Positions 23,017 to 31,591 of a DNA stretch of 64,000 nucleotides are shown here, piece after piece. The notes beneath the pieces are model-generated. The model saw only the letters and a program-made list of their open reading frames with translations, made no database searches and was not told the DNA's origin. The stretch is from Mesorhizobium sp. dw_380 (GTDB lineage Bacteria; Pseudomonadota; Alphaproteobacteria; Rhizobiales; Rhizobiaceae): the NCBI RefSeq assembly GCF_018588885.1, contig NZ_JAFFIW010000034.1:1-64000 (forward strand), written 5' to 3'. The number at the start of each line of letters is the position of its first letter. Position 1 is the first letter of the stretch. The translations under genes and the position numbers were made by a program.

Positions 23017-23811
23017 ATGCTGAATCAGACCAAACCGGATCCCGTTCGGTCGCCGCTGCTGGACAAGGCGCAGGCACAAGGCATCCGCCACGGCTATTTC
23101 ACCCGCACGGGCGGCGTCTCGACCGGCATCTACCAGGGCCTCAACATCGGCACGGGATCGGATGACGACCAGGCGCTGGTGGCGCAGAACCGCGCCCGCG
23201 TCGCCGCCTGGATGGGCGTGCCGGCGAACCATCTGTTGACCGCCTGGCAGGTCCATTCCCCCGACGTCGTCGTTGTGAGCGGACCCTTTGCCGGCGAACG
23301 CCCCAAGGCCGACGCTATCGTCACTGACCAGCCGGGCATCGCCATCGGCGCCTCGACGGCCGATTGCGGCCCAGTGCTGTTCGCGGATGCCGGGGCGCGC
23401 ATCATCGGCGCCGCGCATGCCGGCTGGAAGGGCGCCTTTACGGGCGTGCTCGAAAACACCATTGCCGCCATGGAAAGCCTCGGCGCCCGGCGCGAAAACA
23501 TCGTCGCGGTGCTCGGCCCGTCGATCGGCCCCGAAAACTACGAAGTCGGGCCGGAATTCGTCGCCCGCTTCGTCGAGGCCGATGCGGAAAACAACATTTA
23601 TTTCAGGCCTTCGGCACATGCCGGCCACGCCATGTTCGACCTCAACGGCTACACGGTCGACCGGCTGACAAGGGCTGGCGTGACGGCCGAGGGTCTCGGC
23701 CGCTGCACCTATGCCGAGGAAGATCTGTTTTACTCCTACCGGCGCACCACGCACCGCGGGGAATCCGATTACGGCCGGCAGGTTTCGGCAATCGTTTTGG
23801 AGAGGGAATAA
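23017..23811 (+). CDS. pgeF: PgeF/YfiH-type purine nucleoside phosphorylase (laccase domain)
   Basis: A 264-residue protein of the multicopper polyphenol oxidase-like domain family. The zinc-site residues appear in TAWQVHSPD, ASTADCGPVLF and AAHAGWKGAFTGVLENT. Members act on adenosine and inosine by phosphorolysis, and the E. coli protein also edits peptidoglycan precursors. The ATG at 23017 is taken; the frame stays open across midA but that part is a shadow. The stop overlaps the next start by one base (TAATG). Confidence 0.92.
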   Translation: MLNQTKPDPVRSPLLDKAQAQGIRHGYFTRTGGVSTGIYQGLNIGTGSDDDQALVAQNRARVAAWMGVPANHLLTAWQVHSPDVVVVSGPFAGERPKADAIVTDQPGIAIGASTADCGPVLFADAGARIIGAAHAGWKGAFTGVLENTIAAMESLGARRENIVAVLGPSIGPENYEVGPEFVARFVEADAENNIYFRPSAHAGHAMFDLNGYTVDRLTRAGVTAEGLGRCTYAEEDLFYSYRRTTHRGESDYGRQVSAIVLERE

Positions 23812-24962
23812 TGGCGCTGCATTTTGAACGATCGGAATTTGACGCGCGGCGCGACCGGCTGATGATCGAGATGGCCGAGAAGAAGCTCGACGCCATCCTG
23901 CTGTTCGCGCAGGAAAGCATGTACTGGCTGACCGGCTACGATACGTTCGGCTTTTGCTTCTTCCAGTGCCTGGTGGTGAAGGCCGACGGCTCGATGGTGT
24001 TGCTCACCCGCTCGGCCGATCTGCGCCAGGCGCGCCAAACCTCGATCATCGACGACATCGTGCTGTGGACCGACCGCGATGGCGCCAATCCGGCGGTCGA
24101 CTTGCGCAATCTGCTCAACGATCTCGACCTGCTTGGCGCCCGCATCGGCGTCGAATACGACACCCATGGGCTGACCGCCTACAATGGCCGCCGGCTGGAC
24201 GAGCAGTTGCAGACCTTCGGCCAGATCGCCGACGCCTCCGGCATCGTCGGCCGGCTGCGTCTGTTCAAGAGCCCGGCCGAGGTCGCCAAGGCTGAGAAGG
24301 CCGCCAACCTCTCCGACGATGCATTGGACGCGGCCTTGCCGCTGATCAAGCAGGGTGGCGACGAAGCCCTGATCCTGGCCGCCATGCAAGGCGCGATCTT
24401 TGCCGGCGGCGGCGATTATCCGGCCAACGAGTTCATCATCGGCTCCGGCGTCGACGCGCTGCTGTGCCGTTACAAGGCCGGCCGCCGCAAGCTCACCAAG
24501 AACGACCAGTTGACGCTCGAATGGGCAGGTGTCTTCCACCACTACCACGCGCCGATGATGCGCACGGTTCTGACCGGCAAGGTCTCGAAGCGCCACCAGG
24601 AGCTGTTCGACGCGGCTCGCGCCGCCCTTCTAGCCGTCGAAAAAGCGATGACGCCGGGCAGTAGTTTCGGCGACGTGTTCGACGCGCATGCCCGCACCAT
24701 GGAAACGCACGGCCTGACCAAGCACCGGCTGAACGCCTGCGGCTACTCGGTCGGCGCCCGTTTCACCCCATCCTGGATGGACATGCCGATGTTCTACCAG
24801 GGCAACCCTGAGCCGATCGCGCCGAACATGACGCTGTTCGCTCATATGATCATCATGGATTCCGAGACCGAGACGGCAATGACGCTTGGCCGCACCTACC
24901 TGACCACCGAATCGCAGCCGAAGCCGCTCTCCCGCCATGATCTCGACTTGATCGTACAGTGA
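23811..24962 (+). CDS. M24-family (pita-bread fold) hydrolase
   Basis: A 383-residue protein with a creatinase N-terminal domain (MALHFERSEFDARRDRLMIE) and a C-terminal pita-bread domain. Aminopeptidase P-type members use five metal ligands (D, D, H, E, E). Here the first two positions read LTLEWAGVFHHYHAPMMRT, without the usual D.G...SD.TR, and the His position reads CGYSVGARF. This is closer to creatinase-like or ectoine-hydrolase-like members, which need not bind metal. The substrate is unknown. It is coupled to pgeF by a one-base overlap. Confidence 0.85.
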   Translation: MALHFERSEFDARRDRLMIEMAEKKLDAILLFAQESMYWLTGYDTFGFCFFQCLVVKADGSMVLLTRSADLRQARQTSIIDDIVLWTDRDGANPAVDLRNLLNDLDLLGARIGVEYDTHGLTAYNGRRLDEQLQTFGQIADASGIVGRLRLFKSPAEVAKAEKAANLSDDALDAALPLIKQGGDEALILAAMQGAIFAGGGDYPANEFIIGSGVDALLCRYKAGRRKLTKNDQLTLEWAGVFHHYHAPMMRTVLTGKVSKRHQELFDAARAALLAVEKAMTPGSSFGDVFDAHARTMETHGLTKHRLNACGYSVGARFTPSWMDMPMFYQGNPEPIAPNMTLFAHMIIMDSETETAMTLGRTYLTTESQPKPLSRHDLDLIVQ

Positions 24963-25005
24963 ATCCATAATGGGAGGCGTTCTTCGCCAAGGAGTTAGAA
25001 GGCAA

Positions 25006-25647
25006 ATGAGACGATCGCACGTGACGACCGTGTCATTGCTTGTGGCATTGGCTCTGGCTGCCTGCACCAACGCAAAGGACGTTCTCGAACCTTCCGCCAT
25101 CACCCCGCCGGCGGCCTCGGGGCAGACCGCGCCGGCAGCCCAGGGCAGCGCGGCGGCCACGGCTCCCGCGACGTCGGCAACCGCGCCTGCCAACACCACC
25201 GCCGGCGCCCCCGTGACCGCTGCCGCGCCGCTCACTTCAGCCCAAAGCGCTGCCATCCTGTCGAAGACCCGGCTGCAGATCGCGCCGATCGTCGGCGCCT
25301 CGGTGGAAGCCGCCACGCCGTTGACGGCGGAATTGCAGGCGCGGGCCAAGCAGCGCGGCATCACGCTGGCCGGCAGCCAGGACCAGGCCGCGACCCATGT
25401 GCTGAAGGGCTATTTCTCGGCCATCTCGGAAGGCAAGGACACCACCGTCATCTACGTCTGGGACGTCTACGACCCCGCCGGCAACCGCCTGCACCGCATC
25501 AACGGCCAGATGAAGGCACCTTCGGTCAATTCCGGCGGCGGCGGGGGCACTGACAGCTGGAAGGCGGTCTCATCAGCCACCATGCAGGCGATCGCCGACC
25601 AGACCATCGACCAGTTCGCGGCGTTTCTGGGCGGCAAGGCGGGTTAG
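25006..25647 (+). CDS. Lipoprotein of unknown function
   Basis: A 213-residue lipoprotein. The signal MRRSHVTTVSLLVALALAAC ends in the lipobox LAAC. Residues about 25-85 are a low-complexity Ala/Thr/Pro stretch, and the folded part holds KGYFSAISEGKDTTVIYVWD and VYDPAGNRLHRINGQMKAP. This conserved C-terminal part is common in Rhizobiales. AAGGAG lies before the ATG at 25006. It follows the M24 gene by 43 bases on the same strand. Confidence 0.85.
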   Translation: MRRSHVTTVSLLVALALAACTNAKDVLEPSAITPPAASGQTAPAAQGSAAATAPATSATAPANTTAGAPVTAAAPLTSAQSAAILSKTRLQIAPIVGASVEAATPLTAELQARAKQRGITLAGSQDQAATHVLKGYFSAISEGKDTTVIYVWDVYDPAGNRLHRINGQMKAPSVNSGGGGGTDSWKAVSSATMQAIADQTIDQFAAFLGGKAG

Positions 25648-25648
25648 G

Positions 25649-25692
25649 GCATCGGACCCAAGAGTGGAAACGGTTTTGGGAAAATCCGATGC
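25649..25692. repeat. RIME-like palindrome, GCATCGGA type
   Basis: GCATCGGA (25649-25656) pairs with TCCGATGC (25685-25692), with the shared core CCCAAGAGTGGAAACGGTTT inside. It starts at the stop codon of the lipoprotein gene. Confidence 0.75.
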
Positions 25693-25706
25693 GCAAACGA
25701 GAAGAG

Positions 25707-25733
25707 GGAGCAGCGGCGGGACTCCGCTGCTTC
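25707..25733 (+). terminator. Possible terminator hairpin
   Basis: AGCAGCGG (25709-25716) pairs with CCGCTGCT (25724-25731). There is no real T run, so intrinsic termination is uncertain. Confidence 0.4.
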
Positions 25734-25877
25734 CTGTTGCCTGCCGGTGATGGTGTCCAGCTTCCTGGGATTAGCCGGCGGATTCCCGCTTGCAATACCG
25801 GCGCGGGCCGCTAAAAGCCCGGTTAACAGGTACAGGCGAGTCCGTCAGGTCTCTCCATCCTCCACCAGGAACGGTGC

Positions 25878-26813
25878 ATGAAACTCTTCGCGGGCAATTC
25901 CAACAGGGTGCTGGCCGAAGCGGTCGCCCGCTATCTCAACGTCCCGCTGGGCAAGGCCAGCGTCAGGCGCTTCGCCGACCAGGAAATCTTCGTCGAAATC
26001 CAGGAAAACGTGCGCGGCGAGGATGTCTTCATCCTGCAGTCGACTTCATTCCCGACCAACGATCACCTGATGGAACTGCTCATCATGATCGATGCCTTCA
26101 TGCGTTCGTCGGCCAAGCGCATCACGGCGGTCATTCCCTATTTCGGTTATGCAAGGCAGGACCGGCGCGCCTCCGGCCGCACGCCGATCTCGGCCAAGCT
26201 GGTCGCCAACATGATCACCCGCGCCGGCGTCGACCGCGTTTTGACCCTCGACCTCCATGCGGGCCAGATCCAGGGCTTTTTCGACATCCCGACTGACAAT
26301 CTGTTCTCGGTGCCGGTGATGGCCCGCGACGTGAAGGCGAAATACAAACAGCTCGGCAATGTCGTGGTGGTGTCGCCCGACATTGGCGGCGTGGTGCGGG
26401 CGCGTGCGCTGGCCAAGCGCTTCGATGCGCAACTCGCCATCGTCGACAAGCGCCGTGAGCGTCCAGGCGAATCGGAAGTCATGAACATCATCGGCGCGGT
26501 CGCCGGCAAGGATTGCCTGCTGATCGACGATATCGTCGATTCCGGCGGCACGCTGTGCAATGCCGCCGATGCGCTGCTGGCCAACGGCGCCACCAGCGTC
26601 ACCGCCTACATCACCCACGGTGTGCTGTCGGGCGGCGCTGTCGCTCGCATCAGCGGCTCGAAGCTGCAGGAACTGGTGATCACCGATTCCATCCAGCCGA
26701 CGCAAGGCGTGCTCGACGCTCCCAACATCCGCGTCATCTCGATCGCCGACCTGATGGGCGAAGCCATCTCGCGCACGGCGACCGAGGAATCGGTGTCCAG
26801 CCTGTTCGACTAA
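25878..26813 (+). CDS. prs: Ribose-phosphate pyrophosphokinase
   Basis: A 311-residue enzyme making PRPP from ribose 5-phosphate and ATP, the entry point for purine, pyrimidine, His and Trp synthesis. It shows MKLFAGNSNRVLAEAVARYL, the FADQEIFVEIQENVRGEDVF segment, the YARQDRRASGRTPISAKLVA flag loop and the PRPP loop DDIVDSGGTL. The length is standard. GGAACG precedes the ATG. PRPP also feeds the adenine phosphoribosyltransferase at 37604. Confidence 0.97.
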   Translation: MKLFAGNSNRVLAEAVARYLNVPLGKASVRRFADQEIFVEIQENVRGEDVFILQSTSFPTNDHLMELLIMIDAFMRSSAKRITAVIPYFGYARQDRRASGRTPISAKLVANMITRAGVDRVLTLDLHAGQIQGFFDIPTDNLFSVPVMARDVKAKYKQLGNVVVVSPDIGGVVRARALAKRFDAQLAIVDKRRERPGESEVMNIIGAVAGKDCLLIDDIVDSGGTLCNAADALLANGATSVTAYITHGVLSGGAVARISGSKLQELVITDSIQPTQGVLDAPNIRVISIADLMGEAISRTATEESVSSLFD

Positions 26814-26828
26814 ACTCTTTGTGTTGAC

Positions 26829-26872
26829 GCAATTCCGGACGGAAAGCCGCTTCACACTTTTCCTGGAATTGC
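26829..26872. repeat. RIME-like palindrome, GCAATTCC type
   Basis: GCAATTCC (26829-26836) pairs with GGAATTGC (26865-26872). The inner word GGACGGAAAGCCGCTTCACA is the mirror-type core of this repeat subclass. It lies between the convergent prs and AraC genes. Confidence 0.65.
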
Positions 26873-26891
26873 TTCAGACCGCGACCCGCCG

Positions 26892-27776
26892 TTACGGCGC
26901 CGGGCTTTCCAGGCGAACCGGGCCGATCAGGCGACGAGCGACCTCGACGCTTTCGCGTGCGCCGCGCATATAGCCGCGCGGCGAGGTCCCCAGCATGCGC
27001 TTGAACATGGTGATGAAGGCCGGCACGCTGTCATAGCCCAAGTCGAGCGCCACCCTGGTGATCGGCTCGCCATCGGCCAGCCTCGGCAGCGCCGCGAACA
27101 GGCAGGCCTGCTGGCGCCATGTCGACAGCGACAGGCCGGTCTGCCGCTGGAAGGCGCGTGTGAACGAGCGCCGGCTCATGCCGACGGCGTCGGCCCACTC
27201 GTCGATCGTCGCGTGCGGCGAGGGTGCGGCGACGAAGCGGCGGCACAGCGCCGCGAGCCTCGGATCGGACGGGAACGGCAGGCCGAGCGGACGTTCCGGC
27301 AGGGTCGGGATTTCGTGCAGCAGAAGACTCATGATCAGCCCGCCGCGGCCTTCCAGTTCGCCGCCCTGCGGCAGCTTTTCCGATTCCACGATCAGGCTGT
27401 GCATCAGGTCGGTGACGCCGACGACGCGCAGGCCTTCCGGTAGCCCGGCGATCGCCTGCGGCATGACATAGACGGAGCGCATCGAGACATCGCCCAGCAT
27501 CTCGACGGAATGCTCGATGCCGGCCGGGATCCACATTGCGTGGTCGGGCGGCACCATCCAGCGCCCATGGCGTGTCGTCACCAGCACGACGCCGACCAGC
27601 GCATGCAGCAGCTGGCTGCGGCTGTGGCGGTGCAGCGGCACATGGTAGCCGTCGGGATATTCGGTCGGCAACGCCACCACTGGCCCGACAGCCTGTTCGA
27701 GCCATTGCCAGCGGCTCTGGTGCAACCGCCCCAATTCGGCGGCGTCACCTCTGAATATCTCCCTGCCATGCGGCAT
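26892..27776 (-). CDS. AraC-family regulator with cupin sensor domain
   Basis: A 294-residue regulator. The N-terminal part, VPLHRHSRSQLLHALVGVVL, is a cupin-like ligand domain. The C-terminal part carries two helix-turn-helices: IDEWADAVGMSRRSFTRAFQ and ITRVALDLGYDSVPAFITMF. It is divergent from an Fsr-like exporter gene 170 bases away and probably controls it, as is usual for this pairing. Confidence 0.9.
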   Translation of the reverse strand: MPHGREIFRGDAAELGRLHQSRWQWLEQAVGPVVALPTEYPDGYHVPLHRHSRSQLLHALVGVVLVTTRHGRWMVPPDHAMWIPAGIEHSVEMLGDVSMRSVYVMPQAIAGLPEGLRVVGVTDLMHSLIVESEKLPQGGELEGRGGLIMSLLLHEIPTLPERPLGLPFPSDPRLAALCRRFVAAPSPHATIDEWADAVGMSRRSFTRAFQRQTGLSLSTWRQQACLFAALPRLADGEPITRVALDLGYDSVPAFITMFKRMLGTSPRGYMRGARESVEVARRLIGPVRLESPAP

Positions 27777-27946
27777 CGGCTATGGCCCACTTGCGAAACT
27801 ATTGGACCAAACCACGAAAGAAGTCGCCTTGCAAGCAGCTTATAAGGCTGCCTGCGGGAGCATCTCGCCACACACTCTCCCTGGGCGGGAACGCCCCGCC
27901 GCGTCATCCTACGGTACCGCCGCCAAAAAAGACCACGGAGCCTATC

Positions 27947-29185
27947 TTGACCGATACGACAGCCGCCAGCGTCGCGACACCTGCGAGCGCCAGTCACGCT
28001 TCAGCCCAGGCGACGGCCTTCACCGTCATCCTGGCGGTGAGCCTGTGCCACTGCATCAACGACATCATGCAGTCGCTGCTATCGGCTATCTATCCCTTGC
28101 TGAAACAGAATTACGGCCTCGACTTCTGGCAGATCGGCCTGTTGACCTTCACCTTCCAGGTCACGGCATCCCTGCTGCAGCCGATCATCGGCATGGTCAC
28201 CGACAAGCGGCCGATGCCCTATTCCCTGCCCTATGGCATGGCCTCGTCGCTGATCGGCCTGGTCGTGCTGGCCTATGCCGGCCACTATTACCTGCTCTTG
28301 ATTGGCGCTTCGCTGATCGGCATCGGCTCGGCGATCTTCCATCCGGAATCCTCGCGCATCGCGCGCTTTGCTTCCGGCGGCCGGTTTGGCCTGGCACAGT
28401 CGCTGTTCCAGGTCGGCGGCAATTTCGGCCAGTCCATGGGCCCCTTGCTGGCGGCCTTTATCGTCGTGCCCTTCGGCCAGACCAGCATCGCCTGGTTCGC
28501 TGTCGGCTCACTGATCGGCATCGTCGTGCTGTGGCAGGTCGGCGGCTGGTACAGCCGCCTGCGCGCCGCGCAAGGCAACCGCAAGGCGGCAAGCTTCGTC
28601 TCGCCCTTCCCGCGCCGCAAGGTGATGTGGGCTTTGGCGGTGCTGACCCTGCTGGTGCTGACCAAGAACGCCTACATCGCCAGCCTCGCCAGCTACTACA
28701 CCTTCTATTCCATCCATAAGTTCGGCGTGTCGGTGCAGATGAGCCAAGTGATGCTGTTCCTGTTCCTCGGCGCCTCGGCGCTGGGCATCCTGCTCGGCGG
28801 CCCCTTCGGCGACCGCTACGGACAGAAGGCGATGATCTGGTTCTCGATCGTCGGCGTGCTGCCCTTCACGCTGGCGCTGCCCTACGCCAACATGGAATGG
28901 ACGATGGTGCTGACCGTGCTGATCGGGCTGATCCTGTCGTCGGCGTTCTCCAACATCGTCGTCTTCGCGCAGGAACTGGTGCCGGGCCGCGTCGGCATGA
29001 TCGCCGGCATCTTCTTCGGCTTCGCCTTCGGCGTCGGCGGCATCGCGGCCGCCGTGCTCGGCGTCGTCGCCGACATGAAGGGCATCGACTTCGTCTTCCA
29101 GATCTGCTCGTACCTGCCGTTCCTGGGACTGCTAACGGTGTTCCTGCCCAACATGAGGGAAGCCCGGAAGGCAGTGGCCGCTTAG
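27947..29185 (+). CDS. MFS transporter, fosmidomycin-resistance-like
   Basis: A 412-residue membrane protein with twelve predicted helices. The first helix region, LAVSLCHCINDIMQSLLSAI, and QIGLLTFTFQVTASLLQPII are typical of the Fsr branch of the major facilitator superfamily, which exports drugs. The TTG at 27947, with CGGAG six bases upstream, is preferred; an ATG at 27782 would add 55 charged residues that do not fit the family. It lies head-to-head with the AraC gene. Confidence 0.9.
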   Translation: MTDTTAASVATPASASHASAQATAFTVILAVSLCHCINDIMQSLLSAIYPLLKQNYGLDFWQIGLLTFTFQVTASLLQPIIGMVTDKRPMPYSLPYGMASSLIGLVVLAYAGHYYLLLIGASLIGIGSAIFHPESSRIARFASGGRFGLAQSLFQVGGNFGQSMGPLLAAFIVVPFGQTSIAWFAVGSLIGIVVLWQVGGWYSRLRAAQGNRKAASFVSPFPRRKVMWALAVLTLLVLTKNAYIASLASYYTFYSIHKFGVSVQMSQVMLFLFLGASALGILLGGPFGDRYGQKAMIWFSIVGVLPFTLALPYANMEWTMVLTVLIGLILSSAFSNIVVFAQELVPGRVGMIAGIFFGFAFGVGGIAAAVLGVVADMKGIDFVFQICSYLPFLGLLTVFLPNMREARKAVAA

Positions 29186-29207
29186 ACCCTCTGAGCTGTA
29201 TGCGCAA

Positions 29208-29233
29208 AAGCACCCGCCTGATGGCGGGTGCTT
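29208..29233. terminator. Bidirectional terminator between convergent genes
   Basis: A perfect 11-pair stem, AAGCACCCGCC (29208-29218) and GGCGGGTGCTT (29223-29233), loop TGAT, flanked by AAAA on the left. On the minus strand it ends in TTTT, so it best serves the hydrolase gene, and may serve the exporter gene too. Confidence 0.8.
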
Positions 29234-29249
29234 GACGATCTCGAACAGT

Positions 29250-30107
29250 CTAGGCCTTGAAGAAGGCCAAGAGGTCGGCGTTGATGACATAGGCGTGAGT
29301 GGTCGCCATGCCATGCGGAAAACCCTTGTAGACCTTGAGCTCGCCCTTCTTGAGCAGCTTGATCGACAGCAGCGCCGAATCGGCGATCGGGACGATCTGG
29401 TCGTCGTCGCCATGCATGACCAGCACCGGCACGTCGATTGCCTTCAAATCCTCGGTGAAGTCGGTCTCCGAGAAGGCCTTGATGCAATCATAATGCGCCT
29501 TGGTGCCGCCCATCATCCCTTGGCGCCACCAATTGTCGATGACGCCCTGCGAGACCTCGGCGCCCGGACGGTTGAACCCATAGAACGGACCGGCCGGAAC
29601 GTCGCGGAAGAACTGGGCCCGGTTGGCAGCCTGGGCGGCGCGGAAGCCGTCGAACACCTCGATCGGCAGGCCGCCCGGATTGGCAGTTGTCTTGAGCATG
29701 ATCGGCGGCACAGCGCCGATCAGCACCGCCTTGGCGACACGGCCGCCGGCGCCGTACTTCGCGACATAACGCGCCACCTCGCCGCCGCCGGTTGAGTGGC
29801 CGACATGGATGGCGTTCTCGAGACCAAGATGCGCCGTGAGTTCGGCCACATCGGCCGCATAGGTGTCCATCTCGTTGCCGATATCGGTCTGGGTCGAGCG
29901 GCCGTGGCCGCGGCGGTCATGGGCAATGACGCGATAGCCTTGTGCCAGGAAGAACAGCATCTGGGCGTCCCAGTCGTCGCTGCTCAGCGGCCAGCCGTGA
30001 TGGAAGACGATGGGCTGACCGGTTCCCCAGTCCTTGTAGTAGATCTGCGTGCCGTCCTTGGTGGTGATCGTGCCGCTGCCCGAGCCAGACTTTGTCTGCG
30101 AAGCCAT
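29250..30107 (-). CDS. Alpha/beta hydrolase, chloroperoxidase-like
   Basis: A 285-residue alpha/beta hydrolase. The oxyanion motif is HHGWPLSS, the nucleophile elbow is GHSTGG (Ser105), the acid lies in VMHGDDDQIVP and the base His in FPHGMATTH. It is most like cofactor-free chloroperoxidases/esterases that can form peracids. There is no signal peptide. AAGGAG precedes the ATG at 30107. It is divergent from an OhrR-type regulator, with matching palindromes in the 148 bases between, which suggests peroxide-controlled expression. Confidence 0.92.
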   Translation of the reverse strand: MASQTKSGSGSGTITTKDGTQIYYKDWGTGQPIVFHHGWPLSSDDWDAQMLFFLAQGYRVIAHDRRGHGRSTQTDIGNEMDTYAADVAELTAHLGLENAIHVGHSTGGGEVARYVAKYGAGGRVAKAVLIGAVPPIMLKTTANPGGLPIEVFDGFRAAQAANRAQFFRDVPAGPFYGFNRPGAEVSQGVIDNWWRQGMMGGTKAHYDCIKAFSETDFTEDLKAIDVPVLVMHGDDDQIVPIADSALLSIKLLKKGELKVYKGFPHGMATTHAYVINADLLAFFKA

Positions 30108-30129
30108 CTCAATCTCCTTTGATTGTTAT

Positions 30130-30206
30130 TGCGATAAATAATATCGCGACATCAATACCGCTAACGCAGCTCGAAGGCCTTGTCCATAAAAATATGTATC
30201 GCGATA
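30130..30206. promoter_or_regulatory. Two ATCGCGAT operator-like sites between hydrolase and OhrR-type regulator
   Basis: Site 1: TGCGATA (30130-30136), AATAA, TATCGCGA (30142-30149), an inverted repeat near the hydrolase start. Site 2: TATCGCGATA (30197-30206), a perfect 10-base palindrome near the regulator start. Both share the half-site TATCGCG. The region is AT-rich. One site at each end fits joint control of the two divergent genes. Confidence 0.6.
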
Positions 30207-30255
30207 TCATTTTTCGTGGTATGCATTTTGTGATTAATCGGCAAAGGAATGCGTC

Positions 30256-30684
30256 GTGCCTCTCCCGTTGGACAATCAGCTCTGCTTCACGCTCTACGCC
30301 ACCAGCATGGCCATCAACCGCACCTACAAGCCAATGCTGGACGAGATGGGGATCACCTATCCGCAATATCTCGTGCTCAACGCACTGGGTGAGGCCGACG
30401 GCATGTCGGTCGGCACGGTCGCGCACCGGCTCGCCCTGGAATCGAGCACCGTCACACCGCTGGTGAAGCGCATGGAACAGGCCGGGCTGGTGACCCGCCA
30501 ACGCAGCCAGACCGACGAGCGCCAGGTGCAGGTTGACCTGACCTCAACCGGGCGCGCCCTGCTTGTCCAGTGCAACTGCCTGAACGAAACCTTGATCGAA
30601 CGCTCGGGCATGACGTCGGCTGAACTCGACGTGCTGAACCGGCAGGTCCAGGCGCTGCGCAATGCGCTGGGCGGCGACCGGTAG
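30256..30684 (+). CDS. OhrR-type MarR-family peroxide-sensing regulator
   Basis: A 142-residue MarR-family protein. The N-terminus LDNQLCFTLYATSMAINRTY carries the conserved reactive cysteine (Cys10) of OhrR proteins, followed by ITYPQYLVLNAL and the winged helix SSTVTPLVKRMEQAGLVTRQ. Further cysteines in VQCNCLNE could make it a two-cysteine sensor. The start is GTG at 30256, with AAGGA upstream. OhrR represses organic-peroxide genes; the neighbour here is a chloroperoxidase-like hydrolase and not Ohr. Confidence 0.87.
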   Translation: MPLPLDNQLCFTLYATSMAINRTYKPMLDEMGITYPQYLVLNALGEADGMSVGTVAHRLALESSTVTPLVKRMEQAGLVTRQRSQTDERQVQVDLTSTGRALLVQCNCLNETLIERSGMTSAELDVLNRQVQALRNALGGDR

Positions 30685-30923
30685 TCAGAACCTGTTCCCG
30701 ACCACCGCTTGCACCCCTGCCCGCCTTCGGCTATAGAGCCGCCACCCGCGTAGACACCCTTGGAGGCAACGCGGCGGAAGGCTGCCTTCCCCTTGTGATC
30801 CCGAACAAAGGTCCGCGTATGCGGCCGCCGGCATTCGGACATCCAGGACCGGCCGCTTTCGACGTTTACGGTTCAGGCAATTTGCCCGCCGCGAACGCTC
30901 CATAACACGCGAAAGGAAAAGCC

Positions 30924-31568
30924 ATGAGCCACGATACTTACGAGCTCAAGGCCGAAGCGCGCGAACAGGTCGGTAAGGGGTCCGCCCGTGCAGTTCGCCG
31001 CAACGGTAAAGTGCCTGCAGTAATCTATGGTGACAAGCAGCCTCCCCTGGCCATCGCTCTCACCTACAAGGACATCTACTACAAGATCCATGGCGGTGGG
31101 TTCCTGACCACGATCGCCACGATCGATGTCGACGGCAAGAAGATCCAGGTCCTGCCGAAGGACTTCCAGCTCGACCCGGTCAAGGATTTCCCTGTCCATG
31201 TCGACTTCCTGCGCATCGGCAAGGACACCGAGGTCAATGTCGACGTGCCTGTCCACTTCATCAATGAGGACAAGTCGCCCGGCATCAAGCGCGGCGGCGT
31301 GCTCAACATCGTGCGTCACGAAGTCGAGTTCCACTGCCCGGCCAATGCGATCCCGGAGTTCATCACCATCGATCTCACCGGCACCAACATCGGCGATTCG
31401 ATCCACATTTCGGCAATCAAGCTGCCGGCCGGCGTCAAGCCGGTGATCTCCGACCGCGACTTCACCGTCGCGACCATTGCCGGTTCGTCGGCGATGAAGC
31501 CGGAGACGGAAGAGACCGCCGAAACGGCGGCACCTGAAGCGGCGGCACCTGTCGCCGAAGAGAAGTAA
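30924..31568 (+). CDS. rplY: 50S ribosomal protein L25 (Ctc form)
   Basis: A 214-residue protein binding 5S rRNA. The N-terminal L25 domain begins YELKAEAREQVGKGSARAVR, and the C-terminal TL5/Ctc domain contains VPVHFINEDKSPGIKRGGVL. An acidic Ala/Glu tail follows. The long Ctc form is normal in alphaproteobacteria. GAAAGGA precedes the ATG. It sits 23 bases before pth, a conserved pairing. The 239 bases upstream should hold the promoter. Confidence 0.96.
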   Translation: MSHDTYELKAEAREQVGKGSARAVRRNGKVPAVIYGDKQPPLAIALTYKDIYYKIHGGGFLTTIATIDVDGKKIQVLPKDFQLDPVKDFPVHVDFLRIGKDTEVNVDVPVHFINEDKSPGIKRGGVLNIVRHEVEFHCPANAIPEFITIDLTGTNIGDSIHISAIKLPAGVKPVISDRDFTVATIAGSSAMKPETEETAETAAPEAAAPVAEEK

Positions 31569-31591
31569 CTTTTTCACGCCTGGAGCGGACG

